Source: Bacteroidaceae bacterium
GTDB lineage: Bacteria > Bacteroidota > Bacteroidia > Bacteroidales > Bacteroidaceae
Direction: 5' to 3'
Assembly: GCA_017447625.1 (NCBI GenBank)
Contig: JAFSNB010000006.1
Location: 1 to 42,449 of the forward strand
Length of the DNA: 42,449 nt
Shown one piece after another: positions 42,201-42,449 of the stretch. The notes under the pieces were generated by a model that saw nothing but the letters and a program-made list of their open reading frames with translations, did no database searches and was not told the origin of the DNA. The position numbers and the translations under genes are program-made. Within the stretch, counting starts at the first letter, position 1. Each line of letters begins with the position of its first letter.

Positions 42201-42238
42201 AGAGGGTGTGTCAAAATAGGCACATCCTCTTTTTTTTC
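42201..42238 (+). terminator. Intrinsic terminator of the GH29 gene (or IS left end)
   Basis: AGAGGGTGTG (42201-42210) pairs with CACATCCTCT (42221-42230, one G-T pair) and is followed by an unbroken T-run. The GTGTCAAAAT sequence in the loop also resembles termini of some Bacteroidetes insertion sequences, so it could instead mark the edge of the downstream element. Confidence 0.75.
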
Positions 42239-42240
42239 GC

Positions 42241-42270
42241 AAAGCCCCGACTTTCTCAAGCCAGGGCTTT
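42241..42270. other. Inverted repeat upstream of the transposase
   Basis: AAAGCCC (42241-42247) pairs with GGGCTTT (42264-42270). It lies 47 bp before the transposase ATG and may shield it from outside transcription or belong to the IS end. Confidence 0.4.
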
Positions 42271-42316
42271 GTTATGTCGCAAAAATGTTGTACCTTTACG
42301 ACAGAATCCAAAAGTT

Positions 42317-42449
42317 ATGCAAAAGTACCACTTTCGTCCGTATTCACCAAACCAAATGGTGCTTTTTCCGCAAAGAATCGACAAAGATATTGCGGAAGAG
42401 GATCCCGTCCGCCTTGTCAGCGGCATTGTAGAGAGCCTTGATCTGAGTA
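42317..42449 (+). mobile_element. IS1182-family transposase, 5' part
   Basis: An ATG at 42317 opens a frame to the window edge (44 codons) reading MQKYHFRPYSPNQMVLFPQ and continuing RIDKDIAEEDPVRLVSGIVESLDLS. The FRPYxPNQ start and the DPVR.V..IVE.LDL pattern are typical of the N-terminus of IS1182-family DDE transposases. The catalytic part lies outside the window, so integrity is unknown. A longer overlapping frame starting near 42057 is a shadow. Confidence 0.82.

Overview
The window looks like a chromosomal stretch from a gut- or rumen-type Bacteroidales, most likely Prevotella/Segatella or a close relative. The signs are several Bacteroidetes-type promoters (TTTG, 19-20 bp, TAnnTTTG), almost no Shine-Dalgarno sequences, secreted enzymes ending in type IX secretion (T9SS)-like tails (DLSGR...KGVYIVNGRK), a NigD-like lipoprotein, a GGGtGRT protein and a set of plant-polysaccharide enzymes. 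I see no rRNA, tRNA, CRISPR array or phage genes. The genus is inferred; no marker gene in the window fixes it.

Layout. 1-8235 (minus): a truncated secreted protein with InlB/Flg_new-type repeats, an isolated leuB, and a giant rhamnogalacturonan lyase fused to beta-strand repeats and a sorting tail. 8361-9627: a DUF4254 protein and a NigD-like lipoprotein, convergent. 9656-13946 (minus): housekeeping run rpmH - PASTA protein - rluD - ddl - acyltransferase. 14136-17565 (plus): tight operon efp - glycosyltransferase - radC - DUF59 Fe-S factor - lpxH. 17612-19390 (minus): cupin lipoprotein and mrp. 19582-22297 (plus): three-gene envelope operon (DUF3332 lipoprotein, PI-PLC-like lipoprotein, beta-barrel protein) closed by a hairpin. 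22476-24285 (minus): NifU-like scaffold plus GGGtGRT protein. 24400-30268 (minus): complete tripartite RND efflux operon. 30460-30942: C_GCAxxG_C_C protein. 31169-42178: carbohydrate region with a cytoplasmic GH43, a GPH sugar symporter, a secreted GH5-GH43 fusion, an AraC regulator and a secreted GH29 fucosidase. The right edge enters an IS1182-family transposase.

How the parts fit. The carbohydrate genes suggest that a secreted GH5-GH43 enzyme releases pentose oligosaccharides, the GPH symporter imports them and the cytoplasmic GH43 finishes hydrolysis, with the AraC protein as candidate regulator. No SusC/SusD pair lies in the window.

The most unusual feature is not a gene. The DNA is full of short degenerate tandem arrays, mostly with a 7-bp period, and GC-rich hairpin repeats. 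At nine genes an array overlaps or supplies the stop codon. In the two large glycosidases such arrays are translated in frame just before the sorting tail. GC-rich repeats also form the N-terminus of Ddl and the C-terminus of the RND pump. Two intergenic regions (30931-31180 and 37679-37893) share the same modules rearranged and partly inverted. These points are developed in the findings.
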